A stretch of DNA of 64,000 nucleotides from Massospora cicadina. Taxonomy: Eukaryota; Entomophthoromycota; Entomophthoromycetes; Entomophthorales; Entomophthoraceae. Below, piece by piece: positions 21,938 through 33,999 of this stretch. A program made the translations under genes and the position numbers. Where the stretch lies: NCBI GenBank assembly GCA_022478985.1, contig JAKSZP010004186.1, positions 1 to 64,000 of the forward strand, read 5' to 3'. The notes beneath the pieces were generated by a model. That model searched no databases and was not told the DNA's origin. It saw only the letters and a program-made list of their open reading frames with translations. The first letter of the stretch is position 1. Each line of letters opens with the position of its first letter.

Positions 21938-23219
21938 ATGAGATATCCCAAATCATCACCTTTGTTAAATTCTTGGCCTACTTCAATTGGGCTGGTTCTT
22001 CTTCTTAAGATAAGTCAAAGTTTTGAGCATCTATTGTATGGAGACAATAGACCAGATGGTGACAGTAGTCAAGATATAAACTCCTTGGAAATGATACTAA
22101 AAAGCTGTATTTTTCTGTCGTTTACTCAGACAATGGGTCTCTGCCCTGATCATTCTGATCCTAAGTAATTTCTCAACTATATATAACAAAAAAATATTAG
22201 AGACAAAAAGCTTGTATATTAAACAATTAACTTGTATTGATAAATGTTTGTTTTTTATTAGCATCAATTTGGAGATAATTTATAGGTGCAATGTTAATCA
22301 CATCTTACGCATGACGCCTCATTTTCAATGGCGCTTAGCTAGAGAAAAATGTAATAAGTTCATCCGAGGGTCTACAATTCTTTTGACTTGGGGCATCTCA
22401 CATGGCCTCAGGGTCAGTGTCAAACTTATAATATCTCAAGGCAGCATTTCTAAAAAGTCTGCAAATATCTGAATTGATGCTCCTCTAAAGAAATTGGCAG
22501 CACATACTAAGGCAATTTGTACCACTAATTAGTAATTGATTCAATTAAAAACTTGATCGACACTAAAAGCTAATTGACATAGACTAATAAAGCCCACATG
22601 CCTGAGTCATAAAGGTGACTATTATTATTAGGTATGACTTAATCAAAAAAGCTCCCAGGCCTGTGTCATCATAGTCAAATTATATTAAGTGGAATTGCTA
22701 GGCCACAAATCCCAAGTTTGGATATACATAGGATATTTTTGATCCATAACCACTGATAATTTTGATATGATAAATATAAATTAGCATCAGCTAATAGTAT
22801 TATTTCCCCTATCAAATTACCCAACAATTTAGGTCCAGTCAACCATTCAACAAACTTCCTCCAAATAATCCCAGAGATTTTAGTTTAAAATGATAGGTTG
22901 ATCAGCATATGGATGGGTTGGGCTGGGTGGCTGGATGGGTTTTTTTAATTTACTGGGGTCCATACTGACTCCTGATTAGTTGGAGTGGGAGTGAGGGTTT
23001 GACATGTAGGTTCCTTATTAGCTGAATCAGTGGCAGTTAAATATACAATTATGGTTGGAGAGGAGAGAGGATTGTGCCACATTCAAAAAAGTTTTTATGT
23101 CAACTATGGGAGCATCATGGGAGAGTCGATCATGTGGGCTCCAGCTTAGACTATAGTGGGGCAGCACCGCTTTGAATCGTCCAGGTCAAAGTAAATAGGG
23201 CAGATCATGCGCCCTTTGT
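21938..23219 (-). pseudogene. Decayed middle of the unrecognised coding region
   Basis: The minus strand has protein-like stretches in changing frames: GGTYMSNPHSHSN and GVSMDPSKLKKPIQPPSPTH (about 22910-23010), APIVDIKTFLNVAQSSLL (about 23060-23120) and ALRYYKFDTDPEA (about 22400-22450). A piece ending GDDLGYL abuts the LTR array at 21938. Between about 22500 and 22800 nothing coding is visible; it could be intron or debris. Linking all pieces into one gene is inference from shared strand and order. The plus-strand frames here look like chance. Confidence 0.35.
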
Positions 23220-23910
23220 CTACTCTGGCCCAGAAAGGGTGGTTGGGGGCAGAGGGGACAAAGGTGCAAGAGGGAATTGAAATGGCGATTTTGGTTGATA
23301 TTGGGCATACAGTTGCAAAGTTGCAAGGGCCCGCAAGTCAGTTGGTTCATTGAGAACCATAAATTGTAGAATGAGGTCAGCGCCATATACTGACAGCCCA
23401 TCTACTAGTTCATTATATAAAGTATCAGGAGGGAGGTGGGTGGGGAGGCCTGCGGATTGTACCACACAAGTGGTGTCATCAGGCAACCAGATGCAAGTGG
23501 TAGGGATGGGGGTTACCTGGAACATCAGGGAAATGTTGGCTGCAATTGCAGCATTAACTTTACAGGTGAAGCTGAGGTCAAAGTACCTCTTATAGGGGTG
23601 AAAGTCAATAAAGTCTGCAGGCTGCATAAGTTTCTGAGCTAGTTCTATAATTTGTTTGTTATTGTAGAGAAACAAATTGCCATATTCAACATGGAGGCTG
23701 AATCACATTTTGCTTTGGGGGAGCACAATGGGGCTATGAGGCACCACTTTGGAAGGTGAAAGGTGGAGGGCAAGATCCTTGGGGGGAATGTATTGACCTG
23801 AGGCATTGGGAGGCTGGTCAACATAGTTTGAAAGCGTTTTCTCGCTGGGTGGAAGACGCTAGAGGGGTTTTGCCACTGCCCCATTTTAGAGCAGCGGGCA
23901 GTAGGGCAAG
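23220..23910 (-). pseudogene. Unrecognised protein, N-terminal part, cut by element D
   Basis: The longest clean frame (23220-23675, 151 codons) reads FLYNNKQIIELAQKLMQPAD, DFHPYKRYFDLSFTCKVNAA, then IWLPDDTTCVV and PPDTLYNELVDGLSVYGADL, and ends in a proline-rich stretch. The frame continues upstream past one stop to about 23790 (PPKDLALHLSPSKVVP). Composition and codon use look like real coding sequence rather than chance, and no Gypsy domain is present. It is truncated at 23910 by the 5' LTR of element D. Family unknown; an orphan transposon protein or a host gene are both possible. Confidence 0.5.
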
Positions 23911-24887
23911 TGTGAAGGTACAGGATGTTCCTGACCATCACATTGCTATTAACAGAATTAATAATAACAAAAAATAATTTTAATAAGAGTACTAATAATT
24001 TTAGGGAAGAAGCCACCCAATTGGGGCAAAGTTACAAATAAATTAAGGTCCTTTTATACTTTTGAGGGATCTGACGAATCTGAGCTCCAAAAATCCAAAA
24101 CTACTTAATAATTAATCTGGCATTAATGTCAGATTCCCTCAAACTCAGAAAAGAGACCATCAGTACTAAAAAAAAAAAAAAGCCTCTATTTATAGGGGTT
24201 CCAAATTGGAGTAATTCTCACGCAAACATAGTAATTCACCCATTGCACATACAAAATTAATCTATAATAAGAGACCCAAATTTTAATAACTTTTATCAAA
24301 GATCAATTTATCAAAACCAGATTATCAGGTCCAGAATTAAGCCTTCCAAATTTGTTATAATGTCAATCAATGATCATCACCACATATTACTTAATCAATG
24401 ATAATTATCAATTATTTTAACTAAAACCAATATTTACTCCTATATCAATGACAATTATCAACTATTGCAGACTAATAATTTCATAAGACTTAAAAAGTCT
24501 AAGAGATTATTATTAACATACTATAAAAAGAATTGAGTAGTTTTTTTCTTAATTTCTGTATTCTTACTTAGTTGGCCCAATAAAACATATTTTTAACAAT
24601 TCCTTTAAATTTTAATCTTATTGAACTATATAATATGATAAACGCCTTTTTCCAGGATACTGAACTCAGCCACCTAAAGAAATCTCTATTTGCTCTCACC
24701 TGGGTTCAAGGATCATTGTTAGGGTTAATTATTATCCTAACTCTTATCCAAAGATTGTTTCAACATTATCATAGTGGTATGCGGAATTTCAAAACACTAT
24801 CTAAGGTTTTATCAAGTTTATGGACTACTACCTTGCTGGTATTGCCCAATACTTTTGTCCATTACCGGAAAGAACCAGGATGTTACA
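23911..24887 (+). repeat. 5' LTR of element D
   Basis: 977 bp. It contains a poly(A)-tailed micro-insertion at 24155-24181 that the 3' LTR lacks. Confidence 0.85.
24155..24181 (+). mobile_element. Poly(A)-tailed micro-insertion in LTR D
   Basis: GACCATCAGTACT followed by about 14 A. It is the same 3' end as the inserts at 18670 and 46196. The corresponding site in the 3' LTR (about 29380-29395) lacks it. A clean target duplication is not visible here. Confidence 0.65.
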
Positions 24888-24930
24888 TTACACAGAATTC
24901 ATCTAGTTTTTGGTCTGTGGTGAGATTTTC

Positions 24931-24957
24931 AAGAGAGGTTTCTGTTAAACCTCTCTT
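24931..24957 (+). other. Perfect 11-bp hairpin in the leader of D
   Basis: AAGAGAGGTTT, loop CTGTT, AAACCTCTCTT. It lies 44-70 bases downstream of the 5' LTR, before gag. The role is unknown; packaging, dimerisation or priming are possible for an RNA structure at this place. Confidence 0.7.
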
Positions 24958-24979
24958 ACCTGCCTGGTATCAACATTCC

Positions 24980-25600
24980 CCTACCATGCTGATGATCATC
25001 TTTACATTGGTGCTTTTGATGCATGAGATTTATTTGATGATGAAGGGGTGTATGCCAGGTACTGTCAACAATGAAGAATCTACAATTCACGTTATTCCTA
25101 TTCAGCCCATTCTGGGAACCTTGGCTATTGATAAAGTCCATGAGGTTTTTAAAAAGTGCATTTCCAAGGTCACTTATCCAAAACACTGGGTGAAAATCCT
25201 ACCTTTGCTGATCAGATTTCTCAAATTTTGAATAAGTTACCCAATAAGTCTGCCACTTGGATCAGAATTCTTCTGGATAAACAGAAGATGCTGCCTGAAT
25301 CTCTTGATGATTGTCTTCAGTTGATTGATCAAGTTGCTTTCTCTGATGAAGCTAAATATGCAGCTTGGTCAACTTTTTTGTTAACAACTCAGTGGAAGAA
25401 GCAGTAGAAGAATATGTATGTTCAATTTTTCCACTTGCTTGGGCAGTGAAGGTTACTCCCTCACAGCTTCCACGGATGCTTAGACAAAACTTAAACAAAG
25501 ACCTTCTTTCAGCCATGGCGGCAACACCTATTGTTGAGAATTTGAAGGAGGACATATGATGTGCTATGAATGTAAAGCACCATCTTAAAATTATAAAACT
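24980..25600 (+). pseudogene. Gag region of element D (broken)
   Basis: The gag-like wording is in the frame of 25156-25407 (FADQISQILNKLPNKSATWI.., then SLDDCLQLIDQVAFSDEAKY) and continues at 25365-25559 in a shifted frame. An acidic N-terminal part (DDHLYIGAFDA..DLFDDEG) precedes it from about 24990 with stops. No CCHC knuckle seen. Positioned between leader and protease, so gag by context. Confidence 0.6.
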
Positions 25601-25849
25601 AAGCGGGATCTTTTGTATGCCCAAGGGTACAAGAGTGTAATAGGAAAGGACTTCTGTCATGGAGAGTATGAACCCCTACGTCTCACCAAGCATCCTCAAG
25701 AATAACAAACTGCACACTCTAAAGAAAGTCATGAAGTTGTTGCCATAACAATCACCCTTGGGTCTGTTCAGGCTAGTTCAGAGCAACTTGCATCATCTGC
25801 TCCAATCCATGAAATTCATACCAATAAATGAGACTTTCCACGTTACTCC

Positions 25850-26120
25850 TATTTACTCCTTCCACTTAATATAGTCAATGGCAAAAACCAGGAAGACGTC
25901 AGATTTAGTAGACACCAGGGCCAATGAGAACTACATCCAAATGGAGCTTGCACAAAAATGGAATCTTTTCATAAAGAAGGCGGATAAAGTGTTTCTAGTG
26001 GATTATACTAAGACTTCTGTGTTTTGGAGAGTGGGAGGACGTCTTTAAATTGGTCAAAGGGAAAAACTATTTGAGGAGAGCTTCTGCACTTTGAATCACC
26101 TTCCTTACCCTGTAGTGTTG
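25850..26120 (+). pseudogene. Protease of element D (active site lost)
   Basis: The motif DLVDTRANENYIQMELAQKW is at 25905-25965. The active-site triplet reads DTR (25911-25919) where the family has DTG; AGG from GGG is a single G-to-A change. The following frame holds several stops. Without the Gly, and with the stops, it cannot process the polyprotein. Confidence 0.75.
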
Positions 26121-26449
26121 GGAATGAAATGGTGACATTGGTTTACCCCTCAGTTCAATATACTGACCAAAGAGGGTATTATTAATCCCATGGATTCCCT
26201 ATCCCTCCAATAAAAGTTTATCATTTTCGTTCTCACATCATCCAATCTTGGAATTTTGATTGGAGAAGTCACTTAAAGCGCCTTGCATAAGGAATATGCT
26301 GATTTTGATAGTGTATTTGGCCCTGAGAACTACCCAAGTTTGATGCTTGTGGCCCATTTTCTCTCAATTTTCAGTTTAAAAAACTCAGAATTTCCCCAAG
26401 GATGTCTCATTTATATGTTTAATTGAAGATCAAGGGAAGACTTATAGAA

Positions 26450-27660
26450 TTAAGTTAATACCATGCTGAAATTAGGATCAACTGTTCTCTCCAAATCTAT
26501 TGTGGTCTCCCCAATCTTGTTAGTACCTAAGGTTAGTGGAGATCTTTGGCCTTGCATAGATTTCTGCAAGATGAATGAGGTGACTGAACCAGACTCTTAC
26601 CCACTGCCCGCTTTGAGAACATCTTGCCCATGATCTCCATAAGCACTTGGTTTACCAATTTGGACTTGATAGAGGCATTTCATCAAGTGCTGGTGCACCC
26701 TGATCATCAGAAATTTACAGCATTCAAGTGCCACCGGGAATTTTTGAGTATCAAGTAATGCCTTTTGGCCTTAGAAATGCCCCAGATGTGTTCCAACGGA
26801 TAATTGATCATGTTCTCCATGATTTATTAAAACGTTGTTGCATTGCTTATATGGACGATATATTAGTGTTCTCTAAATCAGAAGAACAACATGTGAAGGA
26901 TGTCAAGTCCGTCCTGAAAGCTATTCAAGATGCAGGACTCAAACTAATACTCTCAAAATGTGAGTTCCAAAAGTCATCAGTAACGGTTTTGGTGAACGTG
27001 GTTTTCAAATGAGGGCTAGCAATATGCCCTGACAAGCTTAAGCCCATCAAGGAATGGAAGGCTCCAATGGATCAAATTAGGGTGTGAAGTTTTTTAGGAA
27101 TGGTCAACTTCCTGGACAGTTTTCTAAAGATCTTTCCACCGTGGCAAAACCTCTACTAGATTAACTTGGAAGGTGCCATTCCAGTGGGGTTTAGAAGAAG
27201 AGGAAGCCTTTCAAGAAAAAAAGAAATCTAATTGAAGCCCCTATCTTGGCTCATGCAGACCCAGAGAAGCCGTTTATACTAGAAACTGATGCTGACAATT
27301 GTGCAATTGGTGCTATCCTTCTTCAACAGGGAAGGATGGAATAGAAAAACTATCTACTATTTCAGCTATGAAATGCAGCCCGTGGAAACCAATTGCTATA
27401 TTATAATAAGGAGTTATTAGCAATAGTGGCAGCTCTCCAGGAGTGGAACACCACTTGATGTATGCCCGCTGGCCTATCATTATTTGGACTGATCATAAAG
27501 CTCTGGAGTTCTATAAGAAACCACAACGGATGAATCAGAGACTGTCTTGCTGGCACCTAAAGTTATCCAATTTTGTGTTCAAGATTGAATAGCTACCAGG
27601 CAAAGAGAATTTTCTCTCAGATCTATTAAGCTGGGATCCTGGGTTATCTTATATACCCCA
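26450..27660 (+). pseudogene. Reverse transcriptase-RNase H of element D (broken)
   Basis: SGDLWPCIDFCKMNEVT (about 26535) begins the RT core. The longest clean frame, 26728-27012, has FEYQVMPFGLRNAPDVFQRI and the intact catalytic box AYMDDILVFSKS (26848-26859), then GLKLILSKCEFQ. RNase H follows with LETDADNCAIGAILLQQG (about 27285). Frameshifts occur near 26620, 27010 and 27220. The MPFGLRNAP and YMDD wording is chromovirus-type and differs from B, E, H and I. Confidence 0.9.
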
Positions 27661-27699
27661 GGAGTTAAATAAAAATTAATATTGCCACCATGTTACCTC

Positions 27700-28760
27700 T
27701 TGATGTCTTTGCACTAATTAAAGATGGATCCAGGGGAATTAGTGGGAAGAATTAGAGTTGATGAAGGAAAAACTAAATTTGGAAAAAAACTGTAACAGGA
27801 GTTGGTTAATGAACCTTCAACCAAATTCAAAGATTTCAGTAAAGAGGAGAATGGTATTCATTACTGGGGAAAGATTTGGGTTCCCAATAAGAACTTACAG
27901 AATAAGGTTTTAGAGTCCTGTCATAACCATCCAATGGCTGGACATCCAAGAAATACCAAAACCCTTGAACTAATCACTAGACACTACTCCTGGCTTGGGA
28001 TAGTAAGACAGGTTAAGGATTATGTGAGTCAATGTCTGACTTGTGCTCATTTCAAGCCTCAGCGCAAACTTCCTGTGGAGAAGCTAATGCTCTTGCAGAG
28101 ACCTCAAAATCCTTGGTCATCCATTAGTGTTGATTTTATATTTTCTTTATCCAAGTCCAGAGGATTTGATGTCATAATGGTTGTGGTTGACCAGCTAACC
28201 AAGTATGCGGAGTTCATTACATGTCCCACCAAGATCACTTTAAAAGGAGCAGTGACTTTGTTTCTGAAAAAAGTTTTATCTACATGGAGTACTGGAGGAA
28301 ATAATTTCTGAATGAGGACATCAGTTTGTATTAAAAATTTTGGAACCATCTACTGGACAACCTACAAATCAAGCCCTGTTGATCCTCTGCTTATAATCCT
28401 CAATTGGATGTTCAGACAGAGAGAGTAAATCAGGTGCTTGAAAAATACCTTCTTTGTTAAGTGTCAGGCCATCAGACAGAATGGAGGGATTGGTTAGGAT
28501 TAGCTAAATATTTATACAACTTGGTTCATGAGTCAATTGAAATGTCTCCCTTTTTTGCCAACTCTGGATTTTATTCAGACCCCTGGAACCCTTCAATGGG
28601 AGGTCAGAACCCCACAACAGATGAGATTGCCAAGAGGACTATGGAAATTTTGAGACTCTTAAAGCAACGTTTAGATCAGGCAACAAAATCCTAGAAACAG
28701 AAGGCGTACAAGAAAAGATGGGACAATCCTGGAATTAAAGTGGGAAGTTATGTGTTGATT
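27700..28760 (+). pseudogene. Integrase of element D (broken)
   Basis: The longest frame is 27802-28311 (169 codons). It holds the zinc-binding HHCC module (SCHNHPMAGHPRNTKT.. with CLTCAHFK) and the first catalytic Asp in ISVDFIFSLSKSRGFDVIMV. The second-Asp region is lost to a shift near 28300. The third-residue region survives in another frame near 28410 (NPQLDVQTERVNQ, about 28395-28435). The C-terminal part continues at 28461-28694. Confidence 0.85.
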
Positions 28761-28819
28761 CACTCTAAAACTATAATACCAAAGTTCCACATAACAAGTT
28801 TGGTCCTGTATGGATTGGG

Positions 28820-29130
28820 CCATACAAAGTGATTAAACAAGTAAACCCAGTGGCTTTTGAGTTATCATTACCAAAAGGACCAAGAGCAAATCCCACTATC
28901 CATATTTCTCAACTCAAGTTGTTCAAAGGGGCACTTCAAGAAAAAGCTTTCCCCCTCCAGCCTGCTCTATGTAAAAATCCTGAATATGAGGTTGAAAAAA
29001 TATTAGACAGTAAGTTGGTATGGGGCAACGCAAATTTTTGGTCAAATGGAAGAATTACCCCATTGATGAGTCTACATGGAAACAGCTGAAGATTGTCGCC
29101 ATTTTCCTGAAAAAATCATGGCATTTTTTG
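28820..29130 (+). pseudogene. Integrase tail and chromodomain of element D
   Basis: KGPRANPTIHISQLKLFKGA (28870-28925) is the conserved end of chromovirus integrases. The chromodomain starts YEVEKILDSK (28985) and, after a one-base shift at about 29037, continues FLVKWKNYPIDESTWKQL. The two aromatic-cage positions in this second half (the Trp of VKW and the Trp of STW) are present. Such domains direct integration to marked chromatin. It ends just before the polypurine tract. Confidence 0.85.
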
Positions 29131-29146
29131 TTTTAAAGAAGGGTGA

Positions 29147-30102
29147 TGTGACGGTACAGGATGTTCCTGACCATCACATTGATACTATTAGAATTAATAA
29201 TAACAAACAAAACATAAATTTAATAATAATACTAATAATTTTAGGGAAAAAGACACCCAATTGGGGCAAAGTTTATAAATAAATCAACGCCTTTTATACT
29301 TTCAAGGGATCTGACAAATCTGAGCTCCAAAAATCCAAAACTACTTAATAATCAATCTGGCATTAATGTCAGATTTCCTCCAATGTGGGCTCAAAAAAAC
29401 CCTTATTTATAGGGATTCTGAAACAGAGTAATTCTCAAGCAAATGTAGGAATTCACCCATTTTGCATACAAAATAAATCTATAAGAGACCTAAATTTTAG
29501 TCATCTTTATCAAAGACCAACTTGATCAAAACAAGATCTTTAAGTCTAAAATTAAGCCTTACAAATTTGGTATAATGGCAATTGATGGTCATCACCACAT
29601 ATTACTTAATCATTGATAATTATCAAATATTTTAACTAAAACCAATATTTTACTCCAATTTTTAATCACAACTATCAACTATTGCAAATTAAAAATTTCA
29701 TAAGGTTTAAAAAAGTCTAAGAAATTTTTATTCACATACTATAAAACAATATTGAGTAGATTTTTATCCCTCAATTCTGTGTTCTTACTCAGTTGGCTCA
29801 ATAAAACATTCTTTAACATTTCTTTAAATAATAACTTTATTGAACTATATACTATGATGAACGCCTTTTAACATAATACTGAACTCTGCCACCTAAGGGA
29901 ATATCTATTTGCTCTCACCTTGGTTCAAGGATCATTGTTAGGGCTAAGTATTCTCCTAACTCTTATCCAAAGATGGTTTTAACATTATCATAGTGGTATG
30001 CAGACTTTCAGAACACTATCTGGGGTTTATCAAGTTTATGGACTATTACCTGGTTGATATTGCCCAATTTTTGTCCATTACTGGAAAGAACGGTCCGTTA
30101 CA
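29147..30102 (+). repeat. 3' LTR of element D
   Basis: 956 bp, TGTGACGGTACAGG..GTCCGTTACA. The ends carry the inverted CGG/CCG that also supports the boundary. Confidence 0.85.
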
Positions 30103-31020
30103 CTGAGGACATTGGGGATTTGCTGTGTGTCAGTTTTTGAAGTTGTTTAGTTCTACTGTAATTTCTTAAATTTTCTCAAAAGTGATATCAAGCGGATAGG
30201 AAATTGTTGTAATAGATAAATCTAATCTTATATAATCTTTGTATTTTAACTGAGAAAACTTAAACCTAATAAGGTTTATAATGCTCTAGGGCATAGTTGA
30301 CCATTTTTTCTGAGAACCAAATTGTGAACAAAAAGCTGATTGCTTAGAGAGTTTTTATTGATCCCTTAAAAGATTAGCCCAAAAAAATATATCAGTGTCT
30401 TCAATTAGAGACTAACTTATATAGAGGCATCTTGGGAGAAACCTTCTTAATATAAACAGGCTTCCTTAAAGATATTACCTAAACATGGAATGAACTCTGC
30501 ATCTAAAAATTATGTAATAAACTATTGATATCTCAGTTTCTAAGCCCTTGACTTTATTAGATATTTTTATATGATAGTTAATAAAACTTAAAAAGGTTTC
30601 ATAAGAGTTGTAATGTAAATATTTAACTACTGGAAGGGATCAGATGTATTTTACCTGAGCACAAATCAAGCAGTATTTTTCATATTCCTGTATATGTTTA
30701 ATATGTTTGATCCATAAATAGTGAAGCTTTATCAAACCCCAATTTTTTACTCTTGGGTGTATGACTAAAGGATGAGTTATGAGATGCTATATTAGCATCC
30801 TGCAAGAATTTTATAGTGACCCATTTTTGTATGGTGTTACCTTCTGTAATTTAATAAGATCTAAATTTAAGAGTAATTTTAAACAATAACTTTTTGGATT
30901 TTGAAATTTTGGTTTTTGGCCTAAAATTATAATTTCATAATATTGTCTTGGCCCAACCACTAATTAAGAGAAAGGAAATTAATATGAAACATGGTTGAAG
31001 AATTAATTTAAATAAAGGAG
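30103..31020. other. AT-rich stretch, no gene seen
   Basis: No coding frame or repeat relationship found. Confidence 0.5.
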
Positions 31021-31290
31021 GGTACCCCATTGATAGAATATGGACTCAATGACCACTGCCTCCTGAGTTCAATTCTAGTAGCTAAATGTTTGGTAGGGAC
31101 AATTATGACTGTGTTGGTGTTGCGCACCAATGCTCCAAACTGAGATAGCAAATATCAATGCAGTCCATGGAGTTCCTGGCCTATAATACAATGTGCATGG
31201 AGGTTTTCTACGGTTTATCCTCCTTTCCCATTAATTTGGAAGCCCTTAATTGGCGTTGTATCATATTATGTCTGCTTTACTTCAAATAAA
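31021..31290 (+). mobile_element. SINE, longest-headed copy
   Basis: Starts GGTACCCCATTGATAGAATA with a B-box-like GAGTTCAATTC at about 31064-31074. The body (GTCCATGGAGTTCCTGGCCT, then TGCATGGAGGTTTTC) matches the SINE at 13687-13921, and it ends in an A/T-rich tail after TACTTCAAATAAAA. No clear target duplication. The head is more complete than in the other copies. Confidence 0.8.
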
Positions 31291-32146
31291 ATATATAAAA
31301 GTTAAAAATTAAAAATATAAAACCTTAAAATTTAAAGAATTAATCTAATAAAACTCTTTACTAGAATAAAAAAGACTTGAATCCCAGATATAAAGATATT
31401 AAGTTTTTTCTTTCAACGTGATATTATCTCCTAATAAAGCACAGCAACTTAACTTGCCACCTAGCTTGCCTCAGATTAATTTTTTAAAGCTAAGTTACTA
31501 ATATTTGGTGATTGGTATATAATTAGATTGGCTATCAAGAGTATGATATGTGATGTTTCCATTCTTGTAAAATAAGACTTCAGGTAAAAATTTCTATCTA
31601 ATTAGGTATTTTAGTCTCTTCTTGAAACATATCTGACTATAATAGCATGTAAGATATTCTATGTTATCTAATTCTTTTCATTAAAATAGAGGCTCTAAGT
31701 GAAATATTGGATGAAATTTTTTCATAGTTAAAAGGCACTTTGTGTCAACGTGTGCCAGTAATGAGGCTGATTAAAAAGTCCTCTAACTTTTCTATTTTTT
31801 AATCACCTCATAAAAATTATACTCTTCCAGTAAGGCAAGTAAGAAGAATAGAGAATTTTAAAAGATTTTTGAAACTTCTCAGCTAACTCATTGTTCTAAA
31901 AACATCTCACATCACTTTAATCAGTGGGTGGTTATCAGGCATATATTTTATATAGCTGTTCCAAACATACTGCCTAATTTCACCAAAATCATATTTCCAT
32001 GAGATGTAAATAAAGATCTTGAAATTCATTTATGGTAGATTATAACTTATTCATATCTTTTTAAGAACTACATAAATGACCTAAACATACAAGAAATGTT
32101 CTTCCTTTCTTTTATTAAAATTAAATTAAATGAACCGTTTAAGTGG
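31291..32146. other. AT-rich stretch, no gene seen
   Basis: No coding frame or repeat relationship found. Confidence 0.5.
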
Positions 32147-32644
32147 TGTTATAAATTCAGCAGTATTTAATAAACATGCTAGCGGATATTTGCACAGGGT
32201 TAACCCACTGAGCAATAGGGACCAACAATATGATGATAGCTGCCCTTGAAACAACAGAATAACTTTAAATAAATATGGAGCACTTGCTCCCACAACCTCT
32301 TTTATTAAATGTACTTTAATACTGAGGATTCTTCTTAATCTGCTTTACTCTATCCTTCTTAAAAACAACCTTTCTTAATCATCTTGTCTCACCTATATTG
32401 TAGCAACTTTGGGTGCTTCAACTTGTATGGCTTAGTAATTTAATTCATCATATCTTATTGGCCCCGTCAATTCTCCATTTGTTAATTTCACAATCACCTA
32501 ATTTGAGGTGATTTCCCAATAACCCAATATCGCCTCAATTTGAGGCACTAAAATTACCATTACTCATATCAAATCTCAATGGATTCCATTCATTTTGTCA
32601 CAATGACCTCAGGATTATCATCCAGTCATATCAAATGCACAACA
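32147..32644 (-). repeat. 3' LTR of element E
   Basis: 498 bp. It contains two close stem-loops, ATCACCT..AGGTGAT (32493-32512) and GCCTC..GAGGC (32532-32546), both with AATTT in the loop, and both conserved in the other LTR. Confidence 0.9.
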
Positions 32645-33920
32645 TTACCCCCTCCTTGACTGGACAATAAGGATTCTATTTTTTGTACATCTGGAGTATT
32701 TTACATGAATTTGGTTAATGATCTGACTGCTATTAGGGTCCTTGATAATATATGCATCTATACCAGTCTTCTCAATGACTTTGAATGGCCCTATCCAGAT
32801 ACTGGCCAGCTTATGTTTCCAGCCAAACCCATGTTGATCATGGAATAGGGCCATGTCTCCATCTTTGAACTGTTCTAGGTCACTCTGTCATACCTGATTG
32901 GCAGCCTGGATTTTGATTCATAGCTAGGCTGAACAAGTACGCTTCAGTTTGTAATTTAATCAGTGTATTCATTAGGAAAGTCAGATAGCGTTGCAGATCC
33001 ATACTGCCAGTGTCCTCTACACAAGCATATAAGAGGGCGGGCAGAGCAGGGTGCCATCTGTAAAGCAATTGAAATGGGCTTTTCCCCATGGTGGAATGAT
33101 AACTTATATTATAAGCAAAGATAGCGGTGGACAAAAGGGAGCTTTAGTCTGAGGGTTGATCCACTACTATTTTTTGGATTATGTTCACTAAAGTACAATT
33201 GACCCGCTCCACCATTCCATTAGATTTGGGATGGTATGGGGTTGTCAAAACCCCTCAGATGGCCATTAGCTCATTATGCTTTGGAAGAATATGGGAAGTG
33301 AAGTTAGTTCCATTGTCAGTAAGGATGGACTGGGGACAACCATGTCGCTATATTATACATTCCATGACAAACTTGGCCACCTTTAGCGCCCCTAAATCAC
33401 GTATTGGTCGCGCCTCAACCCACCTGGTCAAGTGGTCAATTGCTACCAAGATGTATTTGGACTGGTTTGCCCCTGTTGGTAAGGGACCCACAACATCAAT
33501 TGAAATGGTGTGCCAGGCGAAGTGTGGCTTCACTAACTGGTATGAAGTCTTATGGTGGAATGGCTTTTCCACTTGGCACTGGTGACAGGAGGAGATAGTA
33601 TCAAGTACATCGAAGTTCATGCTTATCCAGTAATACTGAGGTCACAATAATTCCATGGTCTTACATACCCCACCATGTCCAACCACTTGGTGTGCGCTCA
33701 TAATAATATTAGGGTGGGCGGAAAGTCTTGGAATATTCACTGTAGTGTACCCTATCCGCTTATACAATTCTCCACTTTTCTGGAATGTATTGGCCCTTAT
33801 TTTGTCCAATACCTTGATGACTGGGGGCTGTTCATCATTGTACTTGCCACTAAGCATCTTATCAAACATGATATCACTCAGATCCGCTGTAACTGCAACT
33901 GTGGGTATATTCAATAAACA
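32645..33920 (-). pseudogene. Integrase of element E (broken)
   Basis: The zinc module is in 33642-33914 (SAHQVVGHGG with HHCC partners SSCHQCQVE at about 33590). The catalytic core at 33348-33620 has ISIDVVGPLPTGANQSKYIL (first Asp). The second Asp (LTDNGTNF, about 33325) and Glu (NGMVERVN, about 33210) follow in the same general reading with a few stops. The C-terminal piece 32645-32854 has WIGPFKVIEKTG, the typical end domain. All three catalytic residues are visible; the breaks are stops and small shifts. Confidence 0.9.
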
Positions 33921-33999
33921 ATTGTCATTCTGGTGTTTTGCTCCAGGTCAATGCAAATTTCAAAATTGTATACTTGCAATTTAAGAGCCCATCAGGCTA

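Larger units (their letters stand above)
23911..30102 (+). mobile_element. Ty3/Gypsy chromodomain element D
   Basis: 6192 bp, plus strand. LTRs are 23911-24887 (977 bp) and 29147-30102 (956 bp), starting TGTGA(A/C)GGTACAGG and ending GTTACA. The order gag, protease, RT-RNase H, integrase, chromodomain makes it a chromovirus. A polypurine tract AAAGAAGGGTGA precedes the 3' LTR. No tRNA-type TGG primer-binding site follows the 5' LTR. Flanking 5-mers GCAAG and CTGAG do not match, so the target duplication is lost or the ends recombined. The RT box YMDD is intact but stops and frameshifts are frequent. Confidence 0.9.

Noticed and set aside
22212..22472. 86-codon plus-strand frame
   Set aside because: No motif, AT-rich composition, and the opposite strand has better protein-like wording.
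23911..30102. Target duplication for element D
   Set aside because: Flanking 5-mers GCAAG and CTGAG do not match, so none is claimed.
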